From Paraburkholderia largidicola (GTDB taxonomy: Bacteria > Pseudomonadota > Gammaproteobacteria > Burkholderiales > Burkholderiaceae): DNA of 64,000 nt. The notes beneath the pieces were generated by a model. That model had not been told where the DNA came from and ran no database searches. It was given only the letters and a program-made list of their open reading frames with translations. The stretch is from positions 542,704-606,703 of the forward strand of contig NZ_AP023177.1 of assembly GCF_013426895.1 (NCBI RefSeq), in the 5' to 3' direction. How positions within the stretch are numbered: position 1 is the first letter of the stretch; each line of letters starts with the position of its first letter. Below, piece after piece: positions 38,241-47,221 of this stretch. The position numbers were made by a program, and so were the translations under genes.

Positions 38241-38441
38241 TCAAGCAAGAAAAGTCCAGACCTTCTCAGACGAGCATCCGCAAAGTTGACGTGCCATCAC
38301 TGCGCCGCATTGCTCGCAACGGTAGTGTTCAATGGCCGTCACGCCTTCGCATTGACCAATGCCGATCAATCTTAAATCGTCCGTGCGCATCGTGTCGGCG
38401 GGAGATCCCCGCAGGCCAGCGCATATCGTGCAGTCGTCCAA
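38241..38441 (-). CDS. Small Cys-rich protein, possible zinc finger
   Basis: 66 residues from a TTG with AGGGGGC about 8 bases ahead; the open frame extends further upstream to 38561. It has two Cys pairs, D-D-C-T-I-C-A-G near the start and Y-R-C-E-Q-C-G-A-V-M near residue 45, an arrangement that could bind zinc. Segment MRTDDLRLIGIGQCEGVTAI between them is coding-like. Family unknown to me. It converges on the end of the kinase cluster. Confidence 0.45.
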   Translation of the reverse strand: MDDCTICAGLRGSPADTMRTDDLRLIGIGQCEGVTAIEHYRCEQCGAVMARQLCGCSSEKVWTFLA

Positions 38442-38881
38442 TTCTATTGCCCCCTGGTAGCAACGCACCGTCAAAAACGCACGAAAAGGACGCCCCTGGT
38501 GCGGGCGAAAGTGGAGCGCCCACGAGGAGACAAGGCGGGCGCCTTTAGTGTCGCGCGACAATTTCCCGTGTGCAGCAGTTGTCGAAATTCATTCGTGCAA
38601 TAACTTCAGTCGCGTCCAAATGACGTCTGATCGTGCAAGTTTGTACTCATCGCATGTGAATTTCGAGGGGTTCGTTCGCGAATATCGGACGGCCGGACGG
38701 ATTCGAAGGAGTATTGGCATCGTCACGAGGTAGAACTCAAAACGATTGATAGATCGGCCTGCCTGGCCCTCTCTCGGGTTGTATTGCGCTACGCGCAACC
38801 TCGGATTGCGCAGGCGCGCTATTTTGCGAACGCCATTCGCCCTCACGTGTGCAAGACATTCAGACTGGGCTTCGCAAAAAC
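38442..38881. other. Intergenic stretch, nothing firm
   Basis: About 440 bp between the small Cys-rich gene and the winged-helix fragment. The 38580-38760 part is AT-richer and may hold the promoter of the rightward winged-helix gene. No gene or repeat was recognised. Confidence 0.4.
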
Positions 38882-39424
38882 ATGAAAGTTGGAAAATTTC
38901 AAATAGAGATCGGCACGCGCCGTTTGATGCTTGGAAGCGAAGACATGAATCTTGGCGCTCGAGCGTTCGATATCCTTGTCCTTATCGTTGCCGCGGGCGG
39001 CCAGATTGTTACCCGGGATGAGTTATTGACGGCGGTATGGAGAGGGGCGATCGTTGAAGATAACAATATCGACGTTCATGTCTGTGCTATCCGTAAGAAA
39101 CTGGGCTCCGACCGGAACCTCGTTATCACAGTGCCGCGTCGAGGCTACCGTTTTGCCGTGGCTGAAAATGGAACTGAGCGAGTCCGGACCATGCCGAGGA
39201 AAAATGAGGCACGCGTAGGCGCGCAGGGGGCTCATGCTCAATGGGAGGTGGCGATTGACCTGTTGAGTCAAATCATGAGCAGCCCAGGTTTGAAATCGCA
39301 TTATGCGATGCGCACAGGCCGTGCACGATCCAGGGCCGCGCGAGTGGTCTCTGCCGCAGCGTCGGTGGCCAGCCGTCTTCGTCGCGCACGTTCAAACTTG
39401 AGTCGTTGGCGGCGTCGATTTTAA
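38882..39424 (+). CDS. Winged-helix (Trans_reg_C) protein, truncated
   Basis: 180 residues from an ATG without a clear ribosome site. Residues about 1-95 are an OmpR-type winged helix (GKFQIEIGTRRLMLG, NLGARAFDILVLIVAAGG, VITVPRRGYRF) closely parallel to the N-terminus of the protein at 26065-27867. The remainder becomes Arg/Ala/Ser-rich with no domain, as expected for a gene that has lost its ATPase part and runs on out of its original frame. It may still bind DNA and act as a dominant-negative competitor, an inference. It lies on the far side of the kinase cluster. Confidence 0.6.
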   Translation: MKVGKFQIEIGTRRLMLGSEDMNLGARAFDILVLIVAAGGQIVTRDELLTAVWRGAIVEDNNIDVHVCAIRKKLGSDRNLVITVPRRGYRFAVAENGTERVRTMPRKNEARVGAQGAHAQWEVAIDLLSQIMSSPGLKSHYAMRTGRARSRAARVVSAAASVASRLRRARSNLSRWRRRF

Positions 39425-40049
39425 TACCAGACTTGCTGGATTGCCCCGGAGCTGGTCGGCGGCCCGTGGTCCGCTGCGAAAGACGGTTGATGCGGACAAA
39501 CTCGCGCGTCTTGTCCCTGAAGCTTCCGTTTAGCGCTTGCTCGATCCGGCTCTCCTGGCAGCGGTCATCGAGAGTTCAGGGCCGACTCCCGATTTGATCG
39601 ATAAATCGCGAATCGTGTGAGGCCGTTGCCGTGATAACCCGCGCCTTATCACGGCAATCCTCCGAACTCCGGCGCCGCGCGTGCGAGGGAAGGGCGGAAT
39701 CCGTCGGCTGACGGCCTTAGTGGACGTTCGGGTAGCGCCTCCGTCAGGCGGCAATGAGTCGCTTTGCCGACATTCGCAGTTCGGCGGTGGCGAACGTCAG
39801 CAGTTCACTGCAGGCGAATGCGTACTCGCGACGCCATTGCAGCTGTTCAGGTTTCGTTGAGCAAACGTCTGCTTCACGGCGGGTTACGGTCTCACGTCGT
39901 TCGCGGACGAGGGGACGGATCCGCCGCTAACCGGCAAGTGGCTAGCAGGTTCTGTCTGGCCGCCATGTCAGCGGCCAGTACCTACTTTTAGTGGCAAGGC
40001 ACCGACTTTAGAATGCGACGCGAGCGCAGCGCTTATGGCAAGCTCCTGC
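39425..40049. other. Decayed stretch with a strong hairpin
   Basis: About 620 bp. The rightward frame at about 39407-39609 still looks coding (SAARGPLRKTVDADKLARLV, then LLDPALLAAVIESSG) but carries an internal TAG, so it is a remnant of an unknown gene. A 12-bp perfect hairpin follows (39626-39657). The rest, up to the leftward gene fragment at 40050, has no recognisable content. Confidence 0.45.
39626..39657. repeat. Perfect 12-bp inverted repeat (hairpin)
   Basis: TTGCCGTGATAA and its exact complement separated by 8 bases. There is no T-run on either side, so a classical terminator is unlikely. It could be an operator, a protein-binding site or part of a lost mobile element. Confidence 0.6.
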
Positions 40050-41170
40050 CTACAGCACGATGCAGTCGTTGGCCGACCATTGGGAGAAGGTCCGATGGAT
40101 GTGTGCATGAGTCTGAAAGACTCGCTCTCTGCCCTCGTTCGGAAGTAGTCGGTGCCCTTCCATCTTGTTAAGCCAGTCACGTTCCCCCCAGTTGCACCAG
40201 ACGAGGACTTGGCGGGTCTCTTTGAGATAGCGGCGAAGCAAGTCGGCCCGGACGTAGAGCAGCTTGTGTTTGTCGCCAAAATAGCCTTCGCCTGCTTGTC
40301 TGTAGAGCGTTGCTGGGCGGCCGCTTCGATCAAAGAAGTCGATTTCGCGGTTGCAGCAGGACAGGTCAAGACGCTGGATCAGGCTTGGCGCAGGGATGTC
40401 AAAGCCCGAGAAGGTGTTGTGCGCGGAGTGGTAGGACTCCCACCCAAACTGGATGGACGGCAGCTCAAGCCGGACACCCGGAATATGGCGGGTGGCAGTG
40501 GGAACATCGAATTCAAGGACTTCCTCGTCGCTCGTTGCAGCGCTGGACATCGATGCAATCTTGATGGTGATGGTTCGCTTCTCATCGGCGCTGTAGTCCG
40601 CTAGGTACTCATCGAACGCCTCCACCGTCTGACGGCGGTATTCGTCGTTGCGCTTGAGAAGATAGCGCGCGAAGCTATGGCGGTGGCCCGGCTCTCCTGC
40701 GAATAGATAGTGCTCGTTGGCTCCCTCTGGGATCTCGTGATTCCCTGGGTAGTCAATCGACAGGAACTTCGACCTGAGCACGTCCACGTCCTTCCTGGCC
40801 ACGAAAATCCCGCGCAGGAATGCGAATAACTCACGATCGTGCACGCTGTCAGCCCCTTGGACAAATCCTTCAACGAGCACCCATTCACCTTTGTGCCCGT
40901 TGATCTCGGGGACCACTAGGAGCGGGTGCCAGTTCGGCGTGTACCCGCCGGCGACCCAGTCCTCAGTAGTGGCAGCAGGCGATCCAAAGAGATCCGGCAA
41001 AGGAGGCGTCCAATCGGGCGGCGCCTTCGGAAAAGTGGGATCTACACCGCAGTCGGAGGTTCGGCTACCTTGGCGCCAATCCGGTAGCTTCCGGTTCGCG
41101 TCGCGCTCACCCCACATCTCGAAGTATGCGATCCAGGAATATTTCTTCCCATAGCGATCAACCTTGTTTT
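40050..41170 (-). pseudogene. 3' part of a large gene split by IS66 (STAND-NTPase-like C-terminus)
   Basis: About 370 codons that continue, in frame, the fragment at 43682-44823 once the IS66 element and one target duplicate are removed (junction N-K-V-D-R-Y). Segments include VDRYGKKYSWIAYFEMWGER, GEWVLVEGFVQGAD, VRLELPSIQFGWESYHSA, KLLYVRADLLRRYLKE and VLVWCNWGERDW. The style recalls the C-terminal sensor regions of very large STAND/AAA NTPases, some of which act in phage defence; this family idea is from memory and weak. As it stands the frame begins inside the IS end, so no native product is made. Confidence 0.6.
41163..41170. repeat. IS66 target-site duplication, left copy
   Basis: CTTGTTTT directly before the IS end; the identical octamer follows the other end at 43682-43689. 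Eight bases is the standard duplication of the IS66 family. Confidence 0.92.
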
Positions 41171-41248
41171 GTAAGCGGCTCGCGAGGGCCGTTCGATGGA
41201 ACTCGCGCGCGCGAGGGATGATAGTGATACTGGACCGAAGGGTAATGA

Positions 41249-42799
41249 TCAGAGGGAGATCGGTGGAGGTGACAGGACGGGCAGTCTGTCTGCCACATTC
41301 CATGGCAGGAGTTCACCGATGCGATTGATCTTGTGATCGGCGATGTGGGTCAGGAGATATTCAAGGTAGCTGAGGGGGTTGATCCCATTGAGCTTGCATG
41401 ACCCGATCAGGCCGTACATTGCCGCAGCCCTTTCCCCTCCACTGTCGGAGCCTGCGAAGAGGAAGTTCTTCCTCCCCAGGCTTACGCAGCGCAAGGCGTT
41501 TTCGGCCAGCGCGTTGCTTATTTCGACGCGACCGTCGTCACAGTACAGAACGAGCGCGTCCCATTGATTGAGTGAATAGTTGATCGCTTTGGTCAGTTCC
41601 GACTTTGCTGACAGTGTCGCGCGCTTGTGTGTCATCCATGCATTGATGGCCGCTAACACCGGTATGCTCTTGTGCTGTCGTACCTGCCGCCTCTCGCCTG
41701 GCGGTGCGCCGCGAATATGGGCCTCGATTCCGTAAAGTTCGCCAATCAGCTCGAGCACATGCCTTGTCGCTTCGGTGGGTGTACGCACATGAACATCGTA
41801 CAGATATCGCCTGGCGTGATCCCAACATGCCGCTTCACGGATCCTGCCGCCTTCATACAGCTCGTTGAAGCCCCCGTATGCGTCGGCCTGCAGGATGCCC
41901 TCAAATCCGGCGAGATGGCTCTGCGGGTGAATGCCTTTGCGGTCGGGCGAGTATGCAAACCAGACCGCCGCCGGCTCCGTTGATCCCGAGCGACTGTCAT
42001 CGCGAACATAGACCCACAGTCGGCCCGTGCGGGTCTTCCTGTTGCCGGGCGCCAGCACAGGAATTGGCGTGTCGTCCGCATGCAGCTTGAAACTCGCCAT
42101 CACGTAGCGACGCAGCGCCTCGGTCAGCGGACGACAGAGCTCCTCGCACTGACCGACCCAGCGCCCCATGCTGGCGCGATCGAGCGTGACGCCGTCACGC
42201 GCAGCAATCTCCGATAGCCGGTACAGCGGTTGATGATCTGCAAACTTCGAAACGAGGATATCTGCCAGTAGGCTCGGATGCGCAATGCTGCGCTCGATCG
42301 GTAGCACCGGCATTGGCGGCTGGGAGAAGTGATGACAGCAGGGGCAGACTGCCTTGCGCCGGATTGTGCGAATCACCTTGAACGCGGCGGCGACACGGGC
42401 GAGTTGCTCAGACACGTCTTCGCCAAGTGGTTGCATGGCGTTGCCGCAGTTCGGGCAGTTCGAACCAGTGTCAAGCACGTGCTCTTCGCGCAGCAGATGC
42501 GGCGGCAACGCCTCCTTCGGGGCCGTCGTACCGACTGGCGCGCTCGTACCCGACGCGCGGGCACGGCGAACATCGGCGGCACCACGCCCACCCGTCAGAT
42601 CCTCCAGTTTGGTTTCGAGCCGCTCGATCTGGCGGTCCAATTGCTCGGATTTGCGGCCGAACTGCATCCGCCTGAGCTTGTCGATCTGAGCCTTAAGCTG
42701 CTCGATCTCGATATCACGTTCGGCAAGCTGGGCGCGGGCCTCGATCAGCAAGGCTTTGAGCGCATCGACGTCATCCGGCAGTGGGACATCATCGGTCAT
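41249..42799 (-). CDS. tnpC: IS66 family transposase TnpC
   Basis: 516 residues, full length. N-terminal coiled coil (about 25-65, ARAQLAERDIEIEQLKAQID), zinc-binding motif CPNCGNAM with CPCCHHF further on, the helix-turn-helix/leader region LADILVSKFADHQPLYRLSE, and the DDE catalytic part with LHADDTPIPVL, LQADAYGGFNEL and the Glu near ISNALAENALR. The C-terminal IS66 tail ends in LPWNVADRLPVL. It catalyses transposition. 30 bp after tnpB. Confidence 0.96.
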   Translation of the reverse strand: MTDDVPLPDDVDALKALLIEARAQLAERDIEIEQLKAQIDKLRRMQFGRKSEQLDRQIERLETKLEDLTGGRGAADVRRARASGTSAPVGTTAPKEALPPHLLREEHVLDTGSNCPNCGNAMQPLGEDVSEQLARVAAAFKVIRTIRRKAVCPCCHHFSQPPMPVLPIERSIAHPSLLADILVSKFADHQPLYRLSEIAARDGVTLDRASMGRWVGQCEELCRPLTEALRRYVMASFKLHADDTPIPVLAPGNRKTRTGRLWVYVRDDSRSGSTEPAAVWFAYSPDRKGIHPQSHLAGFEGILQADAYGGFNELYEGGRIREAACWDHARRYLYDVHVRTPTEATRHVLELIGELYGIEAHIRGAPPGERRQVRQHKSIPVLAAINAWMTHKRATLSAKSELTKAINYSLNQWDALVLYCDDGRVEISNALAENALRCVSLGRKNFLFAGSDSGGERAAAMYGLIGSCKLNGINPLSYLEYLLTHIADHKINRIGELLPWNVADRLPVLSPPPISL

Positions 42800-42829
42800 G
42801 CGCCGGAGTTTACGCGTGCGCCAGGCCGT

Positions 42830-43174
42830 TTACAACACCGATAGCGCCGCCGTTCGACGCGGCTGACGCCAGTCGATGCCTTCGAGCAACATCGACAGTT
42901 GTGCATGGGTCAGATGGACCTTGCCACCGTCAGCCTGCGGCCAGATAAAACGCCCTCGTTCGAGCCGCTTCGCAAGGAGCCAAAGCCCGTCCTCTGTGGC
43001 CCACAAGATCTTGATCAGGTCGCCGCGCCGCCCGCGAAAAATGAAGACGTTGCCGCCCAGCGGATTCTCCTCGAGCGCGGTCTGCACCTTCGCCGCCAGC
43101 CCCTGAAAACCGGCGCGCATGTCGGTGACGCCGGCAGCGATCCAGATGCGAGTGCCAGCCGGCAGGCCGATCAT
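42830..43174 (-). CDS. tnpB: IS66 accessory protein TnpB
   Basis: 114 residues, the usual length of the IS66 Orf2-like protein: GTRIWIAAGVTDMRAGFQGL, GGNVFIFRGRRGDLIKIL and RLERGRFIWP are family signatures. Required for IS66 transposition, mechanism unknown. Its start overlaps the tnpA stop (ATGA). Confidence 0.96.
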   Translation of the reverse strand: MIGLPAGTRIWIAAGVTDMRAGFQGLAAKVQTALEENPLGGNVFIFRGRRGDLIKILWATEDGLWLLAKRLERGRFIWPQADGGKVHLTHAQLSMLLEGIDWRQPRRTAALSVL

Positions 43175-43611
43175 CGGGTAAGCTCCCGAATCAGCAGGCG
43201 CAGCATATCCGGTGACACGTTGCCGCGAACTCTCAGGCGCGCACGGTCGAACTCGATCTCACAAAGATCCTCTGGAGACCGTACTGTCGTGACTGCCGTC
43301 GGTGGCGTATGGCTGGCTGCTTCAGCGACGACATCCACAGACAACAGCGAAGGTGCCTGCTGTGTCGGTTTCGGCGCCGCGCCCTCCGGGAGCGTTGGCA
43401 AACCATACTCTCCTGCCAGATAGAGCCGCCGCCATTTGAACAGCAGGTTCGCGTTGATATCGTTGCTGCGCGCGATCAACGCTACCGACGCACCCGGCTC
43501 GAACGATTGTTCGACGAGTTGCCGCTTGAATTCGGTCGGAAAGTTCGGCCGTTTATATGCGCTGCCTGCGGAGCGCTCATCCCACGTCTTGTCCACTTTG
43601 GTTCCCACCAT
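43171..43611 (-). CDS. tnpA: IS66 accessory protein TnpA
   Basis: 146 residues from MVGTKVDK; an in-frame start 27 bases upstream exists. The N-terminal half is a helix-turn-helix of the IS3/IS66 orfA type: FPTEFKRQLVEQSFEPGASV and then INANLLFKWRRLY. The C-terminal half is variable. It is the first gene of the IS66 operon, just inside the right inverted repeat. Confidence 0.93.
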   Translation of the reverse strand: MVGTKVDKTWDERSAGSAYKRPNFPTEFKRQLVEQSFEPGASVALIARSNDINANLLFKWRRLYLAGEYGLPTLPEGAAPKPTQQAPSLLSVDVVAEAASHTPPTAVTTVRSPEDLCEIEFDRARLRVRGNVSPDMLRLLIRELTR

Positions 43612-43681
43612 AAATTTGGTGGATACCAAACTATCCAAAACCTCAATCGCTATGCCAGAACGGCCCTCGTGAGCCGCTTAC

Positions 43682-43689
43682 CTTGTTTT
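43682..43689. repeat. IS66 target-site duplication, right copy
   Basis: CTTGTTTT, identical to 41163-41170, directly after the right IS end. Confidence 0.92.
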
Positions 43690-44823
43690 CGTCGCGAGCG
43701 TCCCAGGAGTTCTGGCCGATCTCGGACTCGATGTGCTTGAACCGTTCGTCCCGGTACCCGAGGTCGAACATGCGCCGCTCGATCTTTGCTCGCACCCGAA
43801 CGTAGTCTGGCTTGGTCTCGTCGTAGTTCGCCCTGTTGGGGATCAGGCGACCGATGGTGTAGTTACCAAAGTCCATCTGGATGGCGTGCCCGATCGCGTC
43901 TTTGACCGAGTCGTCAGGTGTTCCATCGCTGGAGAATGGCGATGGGGTATTGGGAAATGGTCGGCTGAGGTAGCGGACAGCGGACTTCGGCAGATTGACG
44001 CACCCTGCTCGCTGCGCCACCTCAATTATGCCAAGCGCGTAGTCTCGCGTGAGCGTGTGGTGCGTCGCGTGGCGCGCACGGCGAGCGAACATTTGCCGGT
44101 AAATTTTCTGAGCCAGATCTCCAAGTAGTGGCCGGAACGAAGCCGCTTTTATCGAATCGACCAGCGAAAGAGCTGTCCCATAGGCTGCTGCAAGCACTCG
44201 CTCCGGCAGATACGGGTCGTTGAAGTCCAAGCATGCCACAGCGTGCGAGAACAGCACATCAGGATGTTGCTCTCCGATCAGTACGAGCGCCTTGGTCGCA
44301 AGATCACGACCACTGCGAACAACGGTGGTCAGGACCAGGGAGAACAACACCACGAGCTCGGTCGCCGCGTCGCGAGTCATATTCACGGTGTCGAGTTTCT
44401 CTGCCCATGTCAGCAGTCGATGTATGGTCGGCGACGCATATCTTCGTCGCAAATATTCGGACCATTGCAGGTCGCGGTCAGCCATCGGGTAGCGCGATAG
44501 ATACTTGTATAGCCGCTTGGCATGATAGGGATGGTTGGGCTTCGTCGCGACGGCCGCTAACGCATCCACGACGCGCTCCCAAGCCCGGGAACCTGCCCCC
44601 AAGCACTGGTTAATGACCATCCGCGTTGGCTCGCGACCATCCCTAGTTTCCAAGGCTGTTTGGAGCGAACGGATAGGGACAGGTGCTGCATTGACCTGCT
44701 TCCGCAATTTTTCACTACACGCTGTTTGCCGATGGCGACGTTTTCGAACGGAGTGTCGGAGACTGCGGTTGCGATTCGAATCCAAGCTGGGTTGGAAACA
44801 CCCAGAAGAAGGTCGTGGCCCAT
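43682..44823 (-). pseudogene. 5' part of the IS66-split gene, also frameshifted
   Basis: The frame from about 44712 down to the IS encodes about 345 residues (DALAAVATKPNHPYHAKRLY, LVLTTVVRSGRDLATKALVL, CLDFNDPYLPERVLAAAYGT, ending in NSWDARDENK) and joins exactly to the fragment at 40050-41170. Upstream of an A5 tract (44708-44712) coding quality moves to a different frame (LLLGVSNPAWIRIATAVSDT); one added A would fuse the two as ...VVKKLRKQ.... No good start or ATPase domain is found further upstream, so the N-terminus seems lost. The helical repeats with N-D-P-Y-L-x-E-R resemble STAND-NTPase sensor regions, weakly. Confidence 0.6.
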
Positions 44824-45056
44824 GTCTGATCGCCGACGGGCGGCGCAGGCGCAATCCGATCACAATCCGGCGCTCGCTCCCAAGTTGTTGTTATTGATGA
44901 CGATTCGACGATCAACTTGAAGGGCCGAGCGGTGACGGTGCTTCGTAGGTGGTACCTGCTTTGAGAACCTCTGACCAATTGAACGAAGTGGCTGTTCGCC
45001 AGGGTGTGATGGTGTGTCGGCGCAGGTGCTATGACTGTTCCCTTCTACGTCTTTGA

Positions 45057-45857
45057 TCAGAACGCGGAGCGAACTGTGCCGCCATCGACGCGGATCGTGG
45101 CGCCGCTCACATAATCGGCATAGGGGCTTGCCAGATAGGTCACCGCCGCCGCGATCTCTTCTGGGCGCCCCAGGCGGCCGACGTCGTTGGGCACCATGTC
45201 GCGCACACAGCCTCGCTCGATGTCCTCCCAAGTCTCGCCCCATCCATGCTGCGGGGCGATATTCTCCAGCAGCTCCTTGACGGCCGGCACGAGAATCGCG
45301 CCGGGCGCGACGATATTCGACGTTACGCCGGAATCCTTGAGATCGCGCGCCAGCGAAACGGCCAGGTTGTGCCGTGCGGCGAGCGAGGCGTTGTAGTCGG
45401 GTTGCATGGGGATAGGCTGGCCAGCGAGTCCGCCTCCGATCTGAATCACGCGTCCCCATCCGCGCTCGCGCATGCCAGGCACCAGTCGCTGGATCATGCG
45501 CACGGCGGACAGGACGTTGACCTCATAGGTCTCGATCCACTTCTCGGGCAAGGCCGTGCTCCAGTTGAGATGGTGGTAGTAGCCAGCGTTGTTGACCAGA
45601 ATGTCGACAGCACCGCCTTCGCTCGAACTCGCGGCCACCGCATCGGCCCCTGCATCGGTTGCCAGATCGCCTAGCGCGATTTCGGCCTGGCCCCCCGCCG
45701 CAATGATCGCTGACGCAACGGCCTCTGCACGTTCGCTGTTGCGACCATGCACGATCACCGTCGTTCCTTCGGCCGCCAGCAACTTCGCGATTGCCTCGCC
45801 CAGCCCCGCAGTCGATCCCGTGACCAGAGCGCGCTTGCCCTTCAGTTTCAGATCCAT
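45057..45857 (-). CDS. SDR-family protein with altered active site
   Basis: 266 residues, standard SDR length. The cofactor motif TGSTAGLGEAIA and NNAG are intact, and the HGRNSER loop favours NADP(H). The catalytic tetrad is not: Tyr155 is present (PDYNASL), but the Lys four residues on is Leu159 and the usual Ser 13 residues before the Tyr is Gly142 (QIGGGLAG). Either it is inactive or binds ligand without reduction. The C-terminus (YADYVSGATIRVDGGTV) is normal. Divergent from a TetR gene, with two direct repeats in the 73-bp gap; TetR-SDR pairs are usually autoregulated. Confidence 0.9.
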   Translation of the reverse strand: MDLKLKGKRALVTGSTAGLGEAIAKLLAAEGTTVIVHGRNSERAEAVASAIIAAGGQAEIALGDLATDAGADAVAASSSEGGAVDILVNNAGYYHHLNWSTALPEKWIETYEVNVLSAVRMIQRLVPGMRERGWGRVIQIGGGLAGQPIPMQPDYNASLAARHNLAVSLARDLKDSGVTSNIVAPGAILVPAVKELLENIAPQHGWGETWEDIERGCVRDMVPNDVGRLGRPEEIAAAVTYLASPYADYVSGATIRVDGGTVRSAF

Positions 45858-45874
45858 AATGTCTTCCTCGATCG

Positions 45875-45930
45875 GAAAAGTTCTACAAGTGTATAATTTT
45901 AGATCTGAAAAGTCTACGCCTGTTTAATTT
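45875..45930. promoter_or_regulatory. Two direct-repeat operators between SDR and TetR genes
   Basis: Two copies of GAAAAGT-(T)-CTAC-N3-TGT-N-TAATTT lie at 45875-45899 and 45907-45930, about 32 bp apart start to start. Each contains a small dyad (TACA-AG-TGTA in the first). The second abuts the TetR start codon, the first lies 18 bp before the SDR start. They fit TetR binding sites that control both genes. Confidence 0.7.
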
Positions 45931-46530
45931 ATGAAAAATCTGAGCAAGAAAGGCGCTGCAACTCGTCAGGCAATCCTTGAATCCGCGCGCAAGGCATTCA
46001 CGCAATCGGGCTACGACGTAGGCGTGCGCGAGATCGCCGAGAACGCGGGCGTCACTGCCATGCTGGTGAATCGCTATTTCGGGTCCAAGGATCAGTTATT
46101 CGAGGATGTGATCGATCTGGTTCTATCGGCTCCGGGCATTCTCACGCGACAAACCATGACGAAGGCGCTTGACGTGCCGACGTTATGCCAGGAGATCGCT
46201 GCTGCCCTGGTGGCGAGAACGGCATCGGACGTTACGCCAATGGATGGCTTTCTCATCATGCTGCGATCGTCGAACAATGAGCAGGCGATGGGCATTCTGC
46301 GCGGGAAGTTCGAAACACACTTTGCGCGGCCGCTGACGCAGATGTTGCCTGGCGAAGAAGCGTCCCAGCGGGCTGCGATGTTTCTGGCCGTCATCGCGGG
46401 CTTTCAGGTCATGCGACAGATCGTCGAGATAGCCGGATTGACGCAGGTCCCGCCCGATCAACTGGTGCAGCAACTCGAAGCGATCTTCGAGTTGCTGGTG
46501 AAGGGGCGTTCGGTGGTCGTTCCGAAGTGA
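45931..46530 (+). CDS. TetR/AcrR-family regulator
   Basis: 199 residues. HTH in the first 55 residues: RQAILESARKAFTQSGYDV, VREIAENAGVTAMLVNRYFG and SKDQLFEDVI. The C-terminal ligand domain ends in LEAIFELLVKGR. It is divergent from the SDR gene and likely represses it and itself through the two direct repeats in the gap. The ATG directly follows one repeat, so bound repressor would cover the ribosome site. Ligand unknown. Confidence 0.92.
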   Translation: MKNLSKKGAATRQAILESARKAFTQSGYDVGVREIAENAGVTAMLVNRYFGSKDQLFEDVIDLVLSAPGILTRQTMTKALDVPTLCQEIAAALVARTASDVTPMDGFLIMLRSSNNEQAMGILRGKFETHFARPLTQMLPGEEASQRAAMFLAVIAGFQVMRQIVEIAGLTQVPPDQLVQQLEAIFELLVKGRSVVVPK

Positions 46531-47221
46531 GTGTCGAGAGTCCGGTAGACAGGGCCGACGCAAGCTTGCCTGCTCATCGCTGGCCCGCTCGATGCAGTGC
46601 TGATTTGCTTGACACCACCGACTGCATCACTCTCCAAGTGGTTGCGGTCCTGCGCCGCGACTTTCACGTCCACTGCCTGAGATGTTGGCGGGTACTTTGT
46701 GTCTCGATCGAGAACCGGCCGATAGCCAGCCTCGTCGACGCTAATCAGGTCGGCGTATTTCGGCACGTGTAATCGGATCATGCGATTGCGCGAGGGTCAG
46801 CACAGGCATGTCGGCGACTTCGCAGGCCGCAAGCGTATGTTCAAGCTAAGCATCAAGCCGGCAAATTTTCGAGACATCTGAATCTGGTTTTGACACGAGC
46901 GGCACGACGTCGGCGATCACCCGAAAGGGGCAGCAGCGGTTGGCGTATCCCGCGAACGTACTTGGACCTGACCGTAAAGAAGCCGCCTCCGGGAATATCC
47001 GGCTACCCAGGAGAGAACCATGGAATTCGATACGGACGGGGCAACCCTCGGCAAACATCGCATCAAGCTGCGCTCGACAAAGGACTTCCCGACCGAACTG
47101 ATGCACCCCGGTAGCGGGACTCACACGCCTCGCGGTCGACAACAATGTAAGCGCACGGGCGCGTGTCGTCGAATCGTGTTTCGTCATGAGAAGGCATATG
47201 ACGTGACCGCCGGCACCACGC
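46531..47221. other. Long stretch with no firm gene
   Basis: About 690 bp. A rightward frame from the ATG at 47020 has a good ribosome site (AGGAGAG) and begins MEFDTDGATLGKHRIKLRST, but soon loses coding character, so it may be a broken gene. On the left strand near 46600-46780 a fragment (ISVDEAGYRPVLDRDTK) looks like a remnant. Neither can be assigned to a family. Confidence 0.35.

Larger units (their letters stand above)
41171..43681 (-). mobile_element. Complete IS66-family insertion sequence (2511 bp)
   Basis: Terminal inverted repeats of about 24 bp begin GTAAGCGGCTC-[G/A]-CGAGGGCC on both ends with one mismatch. An 8-bp duplication flanks the element. It carries the three IS66 genes tnpA, tnpB and tnpC in order, reading leftward, all intact in frame. 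It inserted into a large unknown gene. Intact genes and near-perfect ends suggest a fairly recent insertion and a possibly active element. Confidence 0.96.
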
